64,000 nt of DNA, taken from Phocoena phocoena. Lineage: Eukaryota > Chordata > Mammalia > Artiodactyla > Phocoenidae. Below the pieces are notes generated by a model that made no database searches, had not been told where the DNA came from, and saw nothing but the letters and a program-made list of their open reading frames with translations. The stretch's first letter is position 1, and every line of letters starts with the position of its first letter. Made by a program: the position numbers and the translations under genes. This document shows, in pieces, positions 11,166 through 24,005 of this stretch. The stretch is taken from contig NC_089221.1 of the NCBI RefSeq assembly GCF_963924675.1, positions 4,833,851 through 4,897,850 on the forward strand. The letters run 5' to 3'.

Positions 11166-13304
11166 TACTTATCTTAACAGGATACCTCCTCAGAATGGGA
11201 GTCTTTCTCTGTTTCATGAAAGTCTCCCTGGCCTTGTGTGGGTTTGCACAGTTAATCCCTTATATCTGCCAGGCATAAGGTACCAGGAGGTCTTGTTGTC
11301 CCACCGACATCTACATCTTTGTCTCCCACATCCTTACAAAGTACAAAGGTTTCAGAGGCTGGGTTGGGCTGGGGTGAGGAGTCCCACACCTTTGTGCTCC
11401 ATGATGGTTTGGCATTTTATTTTTATTACAAATGGAGCACTCTTTCTCTCTCCTACAGCTCCTCTGCCTCCATGGGCCCACTGACCCTTCTTCAGAGGAA
11501 AAGTGAGGCATACATTTGGGTGAAAATGACACCAATAAATATGATCCCTCTGCATGTGAGAACTGAATAAATACCAGGTGATGATGAAGGTGCAGAAAGT
11601 AGATGTGGCATTGATCAAATATGTGTGTCTCTTGCTGGGTCCAAGCCCACATCTTTTTAAAGCACCATATTGCTACCACCCACTTCTACCCACACACCCA
11701 CACCAAAGTGGCAGTGATCTCCTGGCCAGAGACACGGAGTGACCATCCATGACCACAGCCTGGGCGCACTGCCTAGAACTTCCATTAATTTATGAGATGC
11801 TTATCTTTTTTTTGCACTTGTGTTTGTCAGATACTTGAATCATGTAACAAAACAAGAAAATGTAATGACTTTTATGTGTATCAAGGGCTCTTGGCCTTGC
11901 CTCTCTGTTTATGTAATTTTGGACAAAAACAACCCAGCTTTCAATTATAATAATATGTGTCAGGAAAGAGGGCAACTTTGGGAGCGCTCATTCTCAAATA
12001 ATGCTATTCTGTTCTAGGGAAGAAATTCATGCATAACTCTGTTATATTTAAAAATGAAATGCACTTGGCAATGAATGCAATGCTTTCTTCTCCCTTGCCA
12101 GCCCTTGAATCCCCAGGACCCCTTCTAAACGTCTCCTGTGAGACAGGGTTTGGTTGAATTTGAATTTGCCCAGCTCAACTGCACTCTCTAGTGGCCAGCA
12201 CTGTCTCAACCCCAGCCCGGCAGCAACACCTCAGCTTCCAAGAACAAGGGCAGCGTGGTTGTCTACCCATCACAGAGGCAGCTTGTGGGGAGGCGCCCTC
12301 CCATTCCTGGTGCCGGGCTCCCTCTGAGCTTCCCAGCTGCATCTCTCTGTGTGATTGTGTAGCCAGAGCCAGGATCACTGCCTGGGATCAAGGACACCCC
12401 CTCAGATTGAATCCGGTGTCTTTTTTAATCCAACTGGACTGAGCAAATCCAAAATAAACATTTTAGCATATTTTCACAACACAAATGTTAAATATTTTTA
12501 TTTCACTTAATGATAGAAGACCATTTCTACCAAAAATGGTAGAAAACTTGAAAAACACTGGAAAAGCATAGCTACTCCTCTTGATAAAACGTTGCTGAGC
12601 ACCTCCCAGTGCAGGCAGTGGGCTGTGGCTGCAGATCTGATGCTTGACCAGGCACAATGCACACCAAGAGAGAAGTCCACAACCAGGGGCATTTGTTTCA
12701 TACACATATTACATATTCATGTAAAAGTCACATACATATATGCATGTATATCTATATGAATGAATATTAACATATTTACAAATTGTCACATTATTTACCT
12801 TATTCTATTTTTGTAGTTCTGTATCAGGATGTTGTCACTGAACATATAATCCTCATTTAAGCCAATCTGCCAGGAGCCTCTTGAAACTTTCAAAATAAGA
12901 CTATTTTTTGTTTTTGTTTGTTTGTTTGTTTTACATGTATAACATCAGAAAGCTCATTGCTTTAGGTGTTTAAAAGCCAAAATACATTAACTTCCTTTTA
13001 TAAATGCATGATTTTCCTTAAGAAAACACATATAGAATGCCACCGAAATCTATAAAATCAACATTGTCAATAACCTATTTTTTAAGGCACTCACTGATCT
13101 TAGAAATATGCTAAAATGCTGTCCTGTTCTTTTCCCCCGCATTTATCACACTGTGTTGCTGTGTTACTTCACCATTATTACTGCACTGGGCCCGTCCCTG
13201 CGTTTTGTAAGGTTCTTGAATTAACACAGAATATGAGGCACTTCAAAATTACTTACAGATAAGAAAAAACAGTATCTTGTGATTTTTTTCCTGAATTAGG
13301 GTAC
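11166..13304. other. unique sequence with a small (TTTG)n
   Basis: No gene seen. A short (TTTG)n block lies at 12903-12931. Text near 13120-13220 ('cccccgcatttatcacactg') faintly recalls the L2 3' end but is too diverged to call. Overlapping frames of 122 and 83 codons at 11311-11679 on opposite strands look like chance. Confidence 0.45.
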
Positions 13305-13340
13305 TGTATTAGTCAGTGTTCTCCAGAGAAACAGAACTGT

Positions 13341-13384
<44 letters not shown>

Positions 13385-13849
13385 CAGAGATTTATCATAA
13401 GTAATTGGTCCATGGGATTATGGAGACTGGCAAATCCAAAATCTCAGAGTGGGCCAGCAGGCTGGAGACCCAGGGAAACTGGTACTGCAGTTCCATTCTG
13501 AAGGCCTCCAGACTGGAGTCCAGAGAGCTGGAGTTCCAGATCAAGTCCAAAGGCAGTCTTTCTTCTGTAGAATCAGGAACAGCCAGTGTTCCACATGAGA
13601 TATGAAGGTCATCTGGGGGAGAATTCCCTCTTGCTCAGGGGAAGCCAGTCCTCTGTTCTATTCAGGCCATCAATTGATTGGACGAGGCCCACCTACATTA
13701 TGAAGGGCAAATTTCTTTACTCAAAGTTCACTGATTTCAATGTTAATCTCACCCACAACACCCTCTCAGACACTCCCAGAATAATGTTTGACTGAATATA
13801 GGTGCACTCCATGTGCCAGCCAAGTCGACACATAAAATTAACCATCACA
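13305..13849 (-). mobile_element. MaLR-type LTR with internal (GT)n
   Basis: Solo LTR in reverse orientation. Its plus-strand text starts 'tgtattagtcagtgttctcc' and 'agagaaacagaactgtaggg', contains 'ggctggagacccagggaaac' and 'attgattggacgaggcccac', and ends 'cacataaaattaaccatcac'. This is an ERVL-MaLR (MLT1-like) pattern with TG...CA ends. A pure (GT)n microsatellite, 13344-13381, occupies the usual simple-repeat position of this LTR family. Confidence 0.75.
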
Positions 13850-14275
13850 GGTGTATAAGTTCATTTACAATAATTTTTAATATAAAAACACTATGTGTTA
13901 TAATTATTCTGCCTAATAGCCAAGTGTTTCTGCCATTGAAGTGAAGAATGAAAGGAGAAAGCCATGAGACAAAGCAGAGCTCTCCCCTCATTAGATATAT
14001 TACAAAAATAAAGGCAGATTTAGGGAAGGTGGCACAGCCCTTGGCATTTAATCAAGATTCAGGGGAGAAATGAAAATATATCTTCATCTAAAACGTATAC
14101 AAAGCTATGTTTTCTTAGCAAAGAATTCTACTATCATAAAAACAGATGGTGCTTTGCTTGCATTCAGGGAAGGGTTGTGTATGAAGGTTGAAAAACCACG
14201 TAAAAGGTAAAATGGGAATATTAATCCTGGCAACGAATCACTATGAAATTAGAAATTGTTTTAACAAACACCACC
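13850..14275. other. unique sequence, no gene seen
   Basis: AT-rich, no repeat or frame worth reporting. Confidence 0.4.
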
Positions 14276-14440
14276 ACTTTCAATACAATACTTTAAGGCA
14301 AATATTATCATACGTATTATACATTTATAGATTGGTAAATGATTAACTCAAATCACACAGTCAGGAAGTGGCAGTGCTGCATTGCCAGCCCCAGCGTACT
14401 GAATCTAAGCCCTGTTCTCTTTCTCATTCAGCTGAATATC
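14276..14440 (-). mobile_element. MIR SINE fragment
   Basis: 'caaatattatcatacgtatt', 'aactcaaatcacacagtcag', 'gaagtggcagtgctgcattg' and 'gaatctaagccctgttctct' follow reverse-complement MIR. Confidence 0.6.
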
Positions 14441-16119
14441 TCAATTAAAGAACAGAGTTACCATATGCCTTAAAGAAATGGAAATAAATGATGGGTGGGA
14501 TCAGGAATGATGGGAAAACTCATCTTTGGATTCCTCTGCAATTCAAGCTAGATTACCCTGTAGGTGTTAGGTTGACACAAATCTTCACCTGTCTAGAATT
14601 GTTCTTTAAGATGACAATGTGTATCTAATCTCACAGATGAAACTGTCCCCTTATTGTCCACTGGACTCAAGCTCTTCTCATAGGCAGTAGGGTAGAGCTC
14701 ATCAAGAATGGCTTTGGAATGAAAACACAGAGAAATTCAATAATGTCCATGAGGTCACACCACAGAACCCAAAATAATATACAATTCTTGTGTTTCATAC
14801 CTCAGTGCGGTACCCTCCAGGTAATGTCAGCATGGGCACGCCAAGGTGCTATAGTATCTGTAACCTTTCATCCATAAAGAAACAATCATTTATTACCATC
14901 CCCATGTGGCAGGTGATCCGCTACTTGCAGCATTTCAGCAAGTGACTTTGCCACCATGAAGTGTCTCAGCCTAACTCTGGCATTCACTCAGCCTCACAAA
15001 CTCAATCTTCCCCGATCCTCCCTTGATTCTTAGTTAAATGTGGCCTCTACATCCTACCATTCAGAGATCATAGCAAGGTGAGAGGGGGGAAAGGTTTCCC
15101 ACTTTCTTTTGATGCAATGAAAATAACTTTGAATTCTGAGTCTCTGCTTCCGAGTCCTATATGGGATGACATTGATGGATATCTAAGAAAGTTGACTATA
15201 GTTTTAACTAAACGTAAAATTCTAAATTCCTTTCATGTTTTCTGAAAAGTAATTTTAAGCGAGTGAGAGGTGAGAGGCAATAGAATGACTCTTCAAATTT
15301 TGTTTAAAGCTGAAATGGTTTTCTATCACTAAGATCCAGAAATGATACCTGATACAGAAAGTAGGAAGTCAACATTTCCATGATTTAAAGATAGAAATAT
15401 TCGTTGTCTGTTTCATAAAAGAGAATTGTACTTTAGGACTTATAAGATAGGCTGCATTTTGAGATGTATGTTTATTTATTTATTTATTTATTTATTTTAT
15501 ATTTGGTTATTCAGCCTAGTTCTTTTCTGTTTAAAATTGCAGTTTTATATGCATTTATGTAATGTAATTTCCATCTTGGAGAAAGGAAGTCCCAAAGTTA
15601 TTATAGCCTCACAGATTCAAATAGCCTTCACATTTACAGCCCCTGTGGATCAAAACATTGACAAAAACAGGTTCAGTGATGACTCCCTGAAAATGAATCC
15701 CAATTCTAGAAGGAGGAGTGATTGGGTCTTAGAAATCCCCCCGAGTCTAGGAAAATATCCCGAAGAGAAGATGGTCACACAGTGAGAAGACCCTTTTGCT
15801 GTACCTCATTCTGGTCCTGTCTGCTGGGAACACCAGGTACAGTACAATAAGTGGGCCAAGGCTATTTGACTGGGAGGGTACCCAATCAAATGTACCAGGC
15901 AGTCTCTTAATGGGCAGTCAGGCCAACAAAAGGACTGGTGGGGACACCTAGGTCAGAATGGCTCTAATCCCAACCAGGACTTAGAAAGGAAAGGGTGGGC
16001 CAACCCCTGGGTGAATGACATCCTGGGCATCTTAAGTGGCTCCAACAATTTTCCGAAACATCCGCCATGAAATCAGGTGTGGTCTGTGGCATCAACACAC
16101 CTATATCAATGCCTACACC
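14441..16119. other. unique sequence with (TTTA)n
   Basis: No gene seen. A (TTTA)n microsatellite lies at about 15470-15498, inside a chance 119-codon frame at 15426-15785. Confidence 0.45.
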
Positions 16120-16582
16120 TGTGGGGGACAGAATCATGGCCCCCAGAGACACCCAGGCCAGTATCTGTGAATATACGACCTTATGTGGAGAAAGGGACTT
16201 TGCAGATGTTGTTAAGTTAAGGATTTTGAGCTGGGAGATTAGCCTAGATTCTCCAGGTGGACCCAGTCTAATTGCATGAGTCCTTAAAAATGGAGACACT
16301 TTCCCAGTGAGGTCAGTCAGAGGGAGATGTGACATTTCTGGCTTTGAAGACAAGGGGAGGGGCCACAAGCCAAGCAGTGTGGTGACCTCTAGAAGCTGGC
16401 AAAAATGGGGAAAGATTCTCCCTAAGAGCCTCCAGAAAGGAAGGCAGCTGCAGCCACCTTGATGTTGGCCCAGTGAGATCCGCATCAGACTTCTGACCTC
16501 CAGAACAGCAAGATGATACATGTGCGTCGTTTTAAGCCACAGAATGTGAGCAATTTGTTATGGCAGCCCTTAATTCCACCAT
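16120..16582 (+). mobile_element. MLT1/MST-type MaLR LTR
   Basis: Solo LTR with a strong match to the MaLR pattern: 'gggacagaatcatggccccc', 'gaatatacgaccttatgtgg', 'gactttgcagatgttgttaa', 'ggccacaagccaagcagtgt', 'gacttctgacctccagaaca' and 'gagcaatttgttatggcagc'. The 185-codon minus-strand frame covering 15964-16521 is an antisense frame of this LTR, not a gene. Confidence 0.85.
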
Positions 16583-16741
16583 CACTCCTGACCTGGTTAG
16601 GCACTGGTCCTAGAGGCTCCCTGGGACCCTGCACTCAGCTTTGTGATAGTTCTGGAGAGAGCAGGTGTACCTGTCCTCTCACCTGTCCATGTATTCCTGT
16701 GCACTGTGAATACTTACAGGACACAGGCTGATTTTCATAAT

Positions 16742-16812
16742 AAATATTTGTATCTTAGTACTTAGTACAATGATTGGCACTCAGTAAAAGCTGAGTGAGT
16801 GAATGAAGACAG
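16742..16812 (+). mobile_element. L2 or MIR 3' end
   Basis: 'taataaatatttgtatctta...gattggcactcagtaaaagctgagtgagtgaatgaa' resembles the 'tgcctggcacatagtaggtg...aatgaatga' end shared by L2 and MIR. Confidence 0.45.
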
Positions 16813-17917
16813 AGCTATGTGGCCCATCCACTAACTGCAGCCTTGTAGCCAGAGACCTACACAGTCTTTGTTGGCCTCCATGGAAAGTCACTCTTTTCTT
16901 CCTGGACTCTTGGGACTTTGAGTGATTTCTCTCTCCTTAACCCACTGCTCTTGGCTCCATGTGTGTGTTTGGTTGTTTATTTTTAAGCATCTTTCATCTG
17001 TATCCATTTTTATGGTCAGCTGGTTTTGTCCCCAACTTCCAGCTTCTACCAGCTACTATGGTGGCTTTTGAAACATTTTCCTGTTTCTAATATTCCTGCA
17101 GTTCAGCCAACATGGCAGAAAACAGAAAGAATTCCTTTCAACAGGCCTCATTTTGATCTTGATTTCTTTGGACGGAATTTCATAGTGTCTCAGTACTGCC
17201 TCTACAATTTAGTAAAACCCCAATATTGGCTCTAAGTTGGCTTACTAACTGATCCTCCATTACCCAAGCTGAAATCTTTGGTTAAATGCAATTAAAGTTA
17301 CTTGATTCCAACACAGGAACCCACTGTGTAATCCTCTACTTTAGGTTGCCTCTCTCCCATCTGCATGGCATAAGCATCACTCCAGGGATTTCCAAATAGG
17401 TTTCAACTGAACCTAGCTCCTCCCCTTTTCAAAACTCACTTCTTCAAGAGTTCAAAGACAGACCAAGTCTACCCTGTAGAGCCATTGCAATTATTCTGAA
17501 CTCTGTCCCCATCACTGCAAGTGACTCCCAAACTCACCTTTGTCTTTTCTTCCTTCTGCGTTGTTGTCCTTGGTGAAATGTGAGTGCTTGATGCATTTCT
17601 CCCACGGACTTGCATATATGTCACTTGGCTTCTGGATATTCAGGTCCCTTCAAGGAAGACGCCTGGCCTCACTTCCTGTGGCAGTTCCCTCCGAACTTCA
17701 TCCCAAGTGTGTGCAGATGAAGGAAGAGGAAGAGGAAGAGAAGACAAATGGACCTGCCCCACAGGCCTTAGAACTTTCATTTGTCCAGAATGTCCATCTA
17801 CCCCAAATGCAGGAAGATGTCCTTTGTACAGCAACCAAAGGAGACTAAATGTCCAAGTAGGTTTTATTCAAGCAAACACCCAGGCATTTACTTTATTTTT
17901 TTAAATCTGTCTTTAAA
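16813..17917. other. unique sequence, no gene seen
   Basis: No repeat I can name with confidence. Two overlapping plus-strand frames (17540-17848, 17584-17904) have no recognisable domain. Confidence 0.4.
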
Positions 17918-18042
17918 TTTTTTAAAAATATTTTTTGGCCACACCACTCGGCATGTGGGATCTTAGTTCCCTGACCAAGGATCAAACACACACCCCCTGC
18001 AGTGGAAGTGTGGAGTCTTAACCACTGGACCACCAGGGAGTT
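17918..18042 (-). mobile_element. short tRNA-derived SINE (CHR superfamily)
   Basis: Plus-strand text 'ttttttggccacaccactcg', 'ttagttccctgaccaaggat', 'gagtcttaaccactggacca' and 'ccaccagggagttccc' is the reverse complement of the shorter artiodactyl tRNA-Glu-like SINE (Bov-tA/CHR-like). It carries A and B boxes but lacks the CHR-1/CHR-2 bodies. Confidence 0.8.
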
Positions 18043-18614
18043 CCCCAAGTATTTAATTTAGAATAGCTTAAAGAATCAGAATAGTAGGGTCATCTGGACC
18101 CTTACAAGCTCTTGACTGGGATGTGTCCCAGTTGTGCAAGAGCACAGTGCAAATGTTTATCTGTGGAGCCTCTGAATATGGGGGAGATGAAGTTCCTGAG
18201 GAAGAATTGCTCTTCTCCAAACTATCTCTCTGGATCCTGGGGAGGAAAACTGTCTTCCCTACACAATTGACTGAAGGCCAAGTAGCTAACCTAAGAGAAG
18301 GTGTCCCTCCTTCCTTTAAAAAGAAAGTCATGACTCTGTGTGTCTGTGTTTATTGGGGTGAGTTGGGAGGAAATCTCCCTAACCCCATAGAGTATGAAAT
18401 TTATTGGTGTCACTCTCTGGAAGAAACTAAAGACGTAAGTTAAGGGCCTTGAGGACAAATCGTTTTAAGAATCAGGAAATAGAATCTGCATCCAAACACA
18501 GTTTACAAACCTTGAGAGAGTTTTCCATGCTATAATAGTTAGGGTGCTGCTAGCAGAGCTAGTGACCTGAGGGATTTCTGTGATTGAATCAATCTGAGAA
18601 ATACTACATTTTCC
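18043..18614. other. unique sequence, no gene seen
   Basis: No repeat or exon recognised. A 106-codon plus frame (18123-18443) and an 87-codon minus frame overlap and match nothing I know. Confidence 0.4.
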
Positions 18615-19690
18615 CCCATTTTTTTGTGTGGTAAAATAGAGAAATTGTAAAATAACCATATTAAGCATTTCTAACAGTATAGTTCAGTGGAATTTAGCAC
18701 ATTTATAATGTGCGACCATCACCACCATCTGTCTCTAGAACTCTTTTTATCTTGTAAAACTAAAACTGCATACCCATTAAACAATAACTTCCCATCATCC
18801 TCTCCACAGCCCCTGTGAACCATCATTTCATTTTCTGTGTCTAGGAACTTCATATAACTGGAATTATACTATATATGTCTTTTTGTGACTGTCTTATTTC
18901 ACTTAACAAATGTCCTCAATATTCATTCACGTTATAGTATATATCACAATTTCCTTCATTTTAAAGGCTGGATAATATTCCAGTGAATTCACCGTTGACC
19001 CTTGAACAACACAGGTTAGGTTGTCCAACCCCCATGCAACTGAAAATCCAAGTATAACCTTACAGTCACCCCTCCATATCTGAGGTTCTGTGTCTGCAGA
19101 TTCAACCAACCATGGATTGTATACTACTGTAGTATGTATTTAGTGAAAAAAAAATCCACATATAAATGGATCTGCACAGTTCAAACCTGTGTTGTTCAGG
19201 GGTCAACTGTATATATTATATTTGCTTATCATTCAACCATCGATGAACAATTGGGTTGCTTATGTTTTGGCTATTGTGAATAGTGCTGCTATAAACATGG
19301 ATTTATTTATTTTGGGTATATACACGGAGGTGGAATTGCTGGATTACATGGTAAGTTTTTGAGGAATCGGCCTACTGTTTTCCATGGCAACTGTACCATT
19401 TTACATTCCCACCAGGAGTGCACTAGAGTTCCTACTATTCCACATCTTCACCAACACTTGTTATTTTGTGTTTCTTTGACAGTAGCCATCCTAAGGGTGT
19501 GAAGTGATATCTCATTGTAGTTTGGGTTTGCATTTTCCTAATGATTAATGATTTCAAGCATCTTTTCATGTGCTTGTTAGACATTTGTATATTTTTTCTA
19601 GAGAAATGCCTATACAAGTTCTTATCTAATATTTGAATCAGGAAAAACATAAAGAAGTTGAAAGTACAAGGCTAAAAAATGTTAAACCAA
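18615..19690 (-). mobile_element. old L1 (copy G), 3' part
   Basis: Reverse-oriented 3' UTR and ORF2 end of an old L1 (L1M grade). Markers are 'acagtatagttcagtggaat', 'caataacttcccatcatcct', 'ggctggataatattccagtg', 'ggctattgtgaatagtgctg', 'ggtggaattgctggattaca' and 'cattttacattcccaccagg'. It is interrupted by a Tigger-type element at 18992-19209. It abuts, head to head, a plus-oriented segment of L1 ORF2 that could be the same insertion. Confidence 0.85.
18992..19209 (-). mobile_element. Tigger-type (TcMar) MITE
   Basis: Both ends carry inverted repeats: 'gttgacccttgaacaacaca' on the left and 'tgttgttcaggggtcaactg' on the right, with 'cagttcaaacctgtg' inside. This is a non-autonomous pogo/Tigger-class DNA transposon. 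It splits L1 copy G and is therefore younger than it. Confidence 0.85.
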
Positions 19691-21889
19691 GTTTAACCAA
19701 ACCAAAGGAATTATTAAGCAAAGAAAAGTTGTGTTAATTTAAGACAAAGTAGACTTTAAGACAAAAATCATCAGCAAAGGAAAACAATGTCAACATAATG
19801 ACAATAGGTAACTTTCTCCAGGAAATTTCTAAAGATATACATATAACATTCAATACATGTGTCTCTATCTCAGAGCTGCAAGACATATAAAGAAAAGAGC
19901 TGACAGAATTACAAGTGGAAAATGAAAAATGCATTACTGTTGTGGGAGATTATGAAAAAAATCTCTTTCAGTAACTGAGACATAAATATATAGAAGAGAA
20001 GTAGGATATAGAAGAGAAGTAGGATATAGAATAGCTTAATGCTGTAATTATAGAACATCTTGATTTAAAAAACATACACAAACACTTCACCCAAAAACAC
20101 TGACTGATATTGGAACTGTTATTAATGTTGATTATATTATTTATACCTTAAAACAAATTACAATAAATTCCTCAGACTATTTAGTCTGACCATAGTACAA
20201 GCAAATCATGACTTATTTTTAAAAAGTATGCACGCTAGGAAATTTCAAAGCAAACTTCTGTACAACTCATAACTCAAAGGGGAAAGTATAATAAAAACTA
20301 GACCATACCTAGAAATGAATAATACCACTTCTCAAAAAAAGAACCATGAGGATATTTAGAATTGCACTAACACTAGCAAAGATGATTAATAGAAAATACA
20401 TGGTATTATTATTGAACTCAAAATGTTAGAGAAAAAGAATAAGCATGAACTAAGAAAAATGTTGCAAGATACAAGCAGAAATTAATAAAACAAATGGTAA
20501 ATGCATTTTTTAAGAGAGACAAAAACTCAAGAGGATATTTATTTTTAAAAATCTAATAGACTAGAAAAATATTTGCCAAAACTGGTACAATAAAAAATTT
20601 AAAAAAAACATAAATTCATAATGTTTTTTTAAGCAATAAATTACAAGATACAGTATGGAAAATAAATTTCAAGGAAAAATTAAGTAGACAATGTCCTGGG
20701 TGGGGAATAATTATATTAAAAATGATCTGGGAATAAGAAGAACAACTCGTGTAGAAACATAACTATCTGTATTTAAAACTGTATCAGAAAAGTAAAGCAA
20801 AACAAAACAAACAGCTCTCCAGGCCCAGGCAGTTTTAATTGAAAATTCTAACAAAATTGAAAGAACTAAAATTCTATTGTTTCAAGGACTAGGAATTCAA
20901 ATGCTGGTCTCAAATCTAGTAATAAGTTTGTTCAAAACAGAGACAACATATATTAATCTCACTGTTGACCATAGAAGCTGAAATATTAAATATTTTAGTA
21001 AACTAAATCCAGTGATACATAAAAAATAATACATTATTAACACAATGGCTTTATACCACAAACACAAAGACAATAAACATTATAAAATCTCCTATTGTGT
21101 TTCAAAATATAGGTGGAAAACAGTTTAACAGTAACTGCATTTAGCTAAATTCAAACATATTTAAGAGTAAGATTTTCTAAAAACTAGAAAGAGGAGAAAA
21201 TTTCCTTATTATAATAAGAGGTATTTACTAAAAACTATAATGAATCCAGTATTTAATTGTGAAACCAAAAAGTACTTTTCTTTAACTTCAGGAAGAAGAG
21301 CAGAGTGCCTATTCTCACTACTTCTGTTCAATTTTTTTTCTGGTTGCCTAAGACAACCTTATTAAACAAGAGTAAAGAAGTAAATATTAAGGTAGAGCAG
21401 TTGATATGTTTGTGTGCATAGAAAACCCTAGAGAACCTATAGCTAAATTATTGGAATTAATAAGAAAACTCAGAAGGTTGCTAGATGTAAAATCAATGTA
21501 TGAAATTGGATTGTATTCCAATAACCATCAACAAGCAGGTGGAAAATCTAATTATAAAAAGACCATTTACAAAACAAAAAATATATTACTGAGGATTAAA
21601 TCTAACAAGAGATATGCAATAACTTTATGGGTAAAAATATGAAACATTATTAAAAGACATAAGAGCTAACTAAATGAAGAGAGATAACATGTCATGGCTA
21701 GAAAGACTCAGATATCAAGATTTTTTTTTATAAAATAAAAGAGACCGAGAGTGTAAAGTTAGCACTGGGATAGAAAAACAGATGAATAGAGCATGGCCAT
21801 GAACATAGAAAGAGCCCCACAAACATAGATACAGAGAATTGGTTTATGACAAAGGCAGTTTTGCAAGTCAGTGCAGAAATGCTGGCATG
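19691..21889 (+). mobile_element. old L1 (copy G), inverted ORF2 part
   Basis: Decayed ORF2 of an old L1 read on the plus strand. Near 19870-19960 translated fragments resemble the end of the endonuclease domain. Near 21290-21640 they resemble the end of the reverse transcriptase, with 'IENPREPIAKLLELI' and 'DVKSMYEIGLYSNN' in one frame. The last part (21740-21880) follows the region downstream of RT. Many stops and frameshifts. An exact 18-base tandem duplication is seen at 19992-20027. The element continues after young L1 A at 28083. Confidence 0.75.
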
Positions 21890-24005
21890 GGGGAACTTTC
21901 AAGATGGTGGAGGAGTAACACGTCAGGATCACCTTCTTCCCCACAAATACATCAGAAATACATCTACACATGGAATGACTCGTACAGAACACCTACTGAA
22001 TGCTGGCAGAAGACCTCAGATTTCCCAAAAGGTAAGAAACTCACCACGTACCTGGGTAGGGCAAAAGAAAAAAGGAAAAACAGAGACAAAAGAATAGGGA
22101 TGAGACCTGCACCTCTGGGAGGGAGCTATGAAGGAGGAAAAGTTTCCACACACTAGGAAGCCCCTTCACTGGCGGAGATGGTGGGTGTGGGCAGGAAGCT
22201 TTGGAGCCACGGAGGAGAGCACAGCAACAAGGGGTGCAGAGGGCAAAGTGGAGAAATCCCCGCACAGAGGATCAGTGCTGACCAGCACTCACTAACCTGA
22301 GAGGTTTGTCTGCTCACCCGCTGGGGTGGGTGGAGGCTGGGAGCTGAGGCGGGTGGAGGCTGGGAGCTGAGGCTTTGGCTTCGGAAGTCAGACCCCAGGG
22401 AGAGGACTGGGGTTGTCTGCGTGAACACAGCCTGAAGGGGGCTAGTGAGCCACAGCTAGCCGGGAGGGAGTCTGGGAAAAAGTCTGGACCTGGCTAAGAG
22501 GCAAGAGACCATTGTTTCAGGGTGCACAAGGAGAGGAGATTCAGAGCACCACCGATACGAGTTCCAGAGACGAGCACGAGCCGCGTGGACACCAGAGACA
22601 GGAATGAAATGCTAAGGGTGCTGCTGCAGCCTCCAAGAAGCCAGTGTGCAAGCACAGGTCACTATCCACACCTCTCCTCCCAGGAGCCTGTGCAGCCTGC
22701 CACTGCCAGGGTCCCGTGATCCAGGGACAACTTCACCAGGAGAGAGCGCCTCAGGCTGTTGCAACTTCAAGCCAGCCTCTGCCTTCTCAGGCTCACCCCA
22801 CATTCCATACCCCTCCCTCCCCCAGCCTGAGTGAGCCAGAGCCCCAGAATCAGCCACTCCTTTAACCCCATCCTGTCTGGGAGAAGAACAGATGCTAGAG
22901 GGCAACCTACATGCAGAGGTGGGGCCAAACACAAAGCTGAACCCAGGAGCTGTGCAAACAAAGAAGAGAAAGGGAAATCTCTCCCAGCAGCCTAAGGAGC
23001 AGTGGATTAAATCTCCACAATCAACTTGGTATACCTGCATCTCCGTAATACCTGGAAAGACAATGAATCATCCCAAAATTGAGGCAGTGGACTGTGGGAG
23101 CAACTGTAGGCTTGGGATTTGCTTTCTGCATCTAATTGGTTTCTGGTTTTATGTTTATCTTATTTTAGTATTTAGAGTTTATTATCATTGGTAGATTTGT
23201 TTATTGATTTGGTTGCTCTCTTCCTTTTTTAAAATTATTTGTTACTTTTTTAATATATATAGATTTTTTTTTCCTTTTTCCCTTTTTGTGAGTGTGTATG
23301 GGTATGCTTCTTTGTGTGATTTTGTCTGTATAGCTTTGTTTTTACCATTTGTAATAGGGTTCTGTCTCCATTTTTTTAATTACTTGTTAATTTTTAATTA
23401 TTTATTTTTTATTTTAATAACTTTATTTTATTATATTATTTTTCTTTCTTTCTTTCTTTTTCTCTCTCTTTCCTTCTGAGCCATGCTGCTGACAGGGTCT
23501 TGGTGCTCCAGCTGTGTATAAGGCCTGTGCCTCTGATGTGGGAGAGCTGGGTTCAGGAGCTCGGTCCACCAGAGACCTCCCAGCTTCACGTAATATCACA
23601 TGGGGAAACATCTCCCAGAGATCTCCATCTGAATGCTAAGACCCAGCTCCACTCAACGACCAGCAAGCTACAGTGCTGGACACCCTATGTCAAACAACCA
23701 GCAAGACAGGAACACAATCTTCCCATCAGCAGAGAGGCTGCCTAAAATCATGATAAGGTCATTGGCACTGCAAAACACATCACCAGATGCAGTCCTGCCC
23801 ACCAGAAAGACAAGATCCAGCCTCATCCACAAGAACACAGCCACCAATCCCCTCCACCATGGAGCCTGCACAATCCACTGAACCAACTGTAGACATTGGG
23901 GGCAGACACCAAAAACAAAGGTAACTATGAGCCTGCAGCCTGCTAAAAGGAGAACCAAAACACAGTAAGTTAAGCAAAGTGAGAAGACAGAGAAACACAC
24001 AGCAG
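21890..24005 (+). promoter_or_regulatory. L1 copy A 5' UTR (internal promoter region)
   Basis: The first 2.1 kb of copy A begin 'gggggaactttcaagatggt', the 'CAAGATGG' motif typical of an L1 start (a YY1-like site). A GC-richer first 1.1 kb is followed by a T-rich segment at about 23100-23470. A perfect 23-base tandem duplication lies at 22328-22373. In active L1 this region drives pol II transcription; whether this copy does so cannot be told. Antisense frames here (for example 22612-23040) are not genes. Confidence 0.75.

Noticed and set aside
15964..16521. 185-codon minus-strand frame
   Set aside because: Mostly the antisense of an MLT1/MST-type LTR.
22612..23040. 142-codon minus frame in L1 A
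   Set aside because: Antisense of the L1 5' UTR GC-rich part, with no protein similarity I can name.
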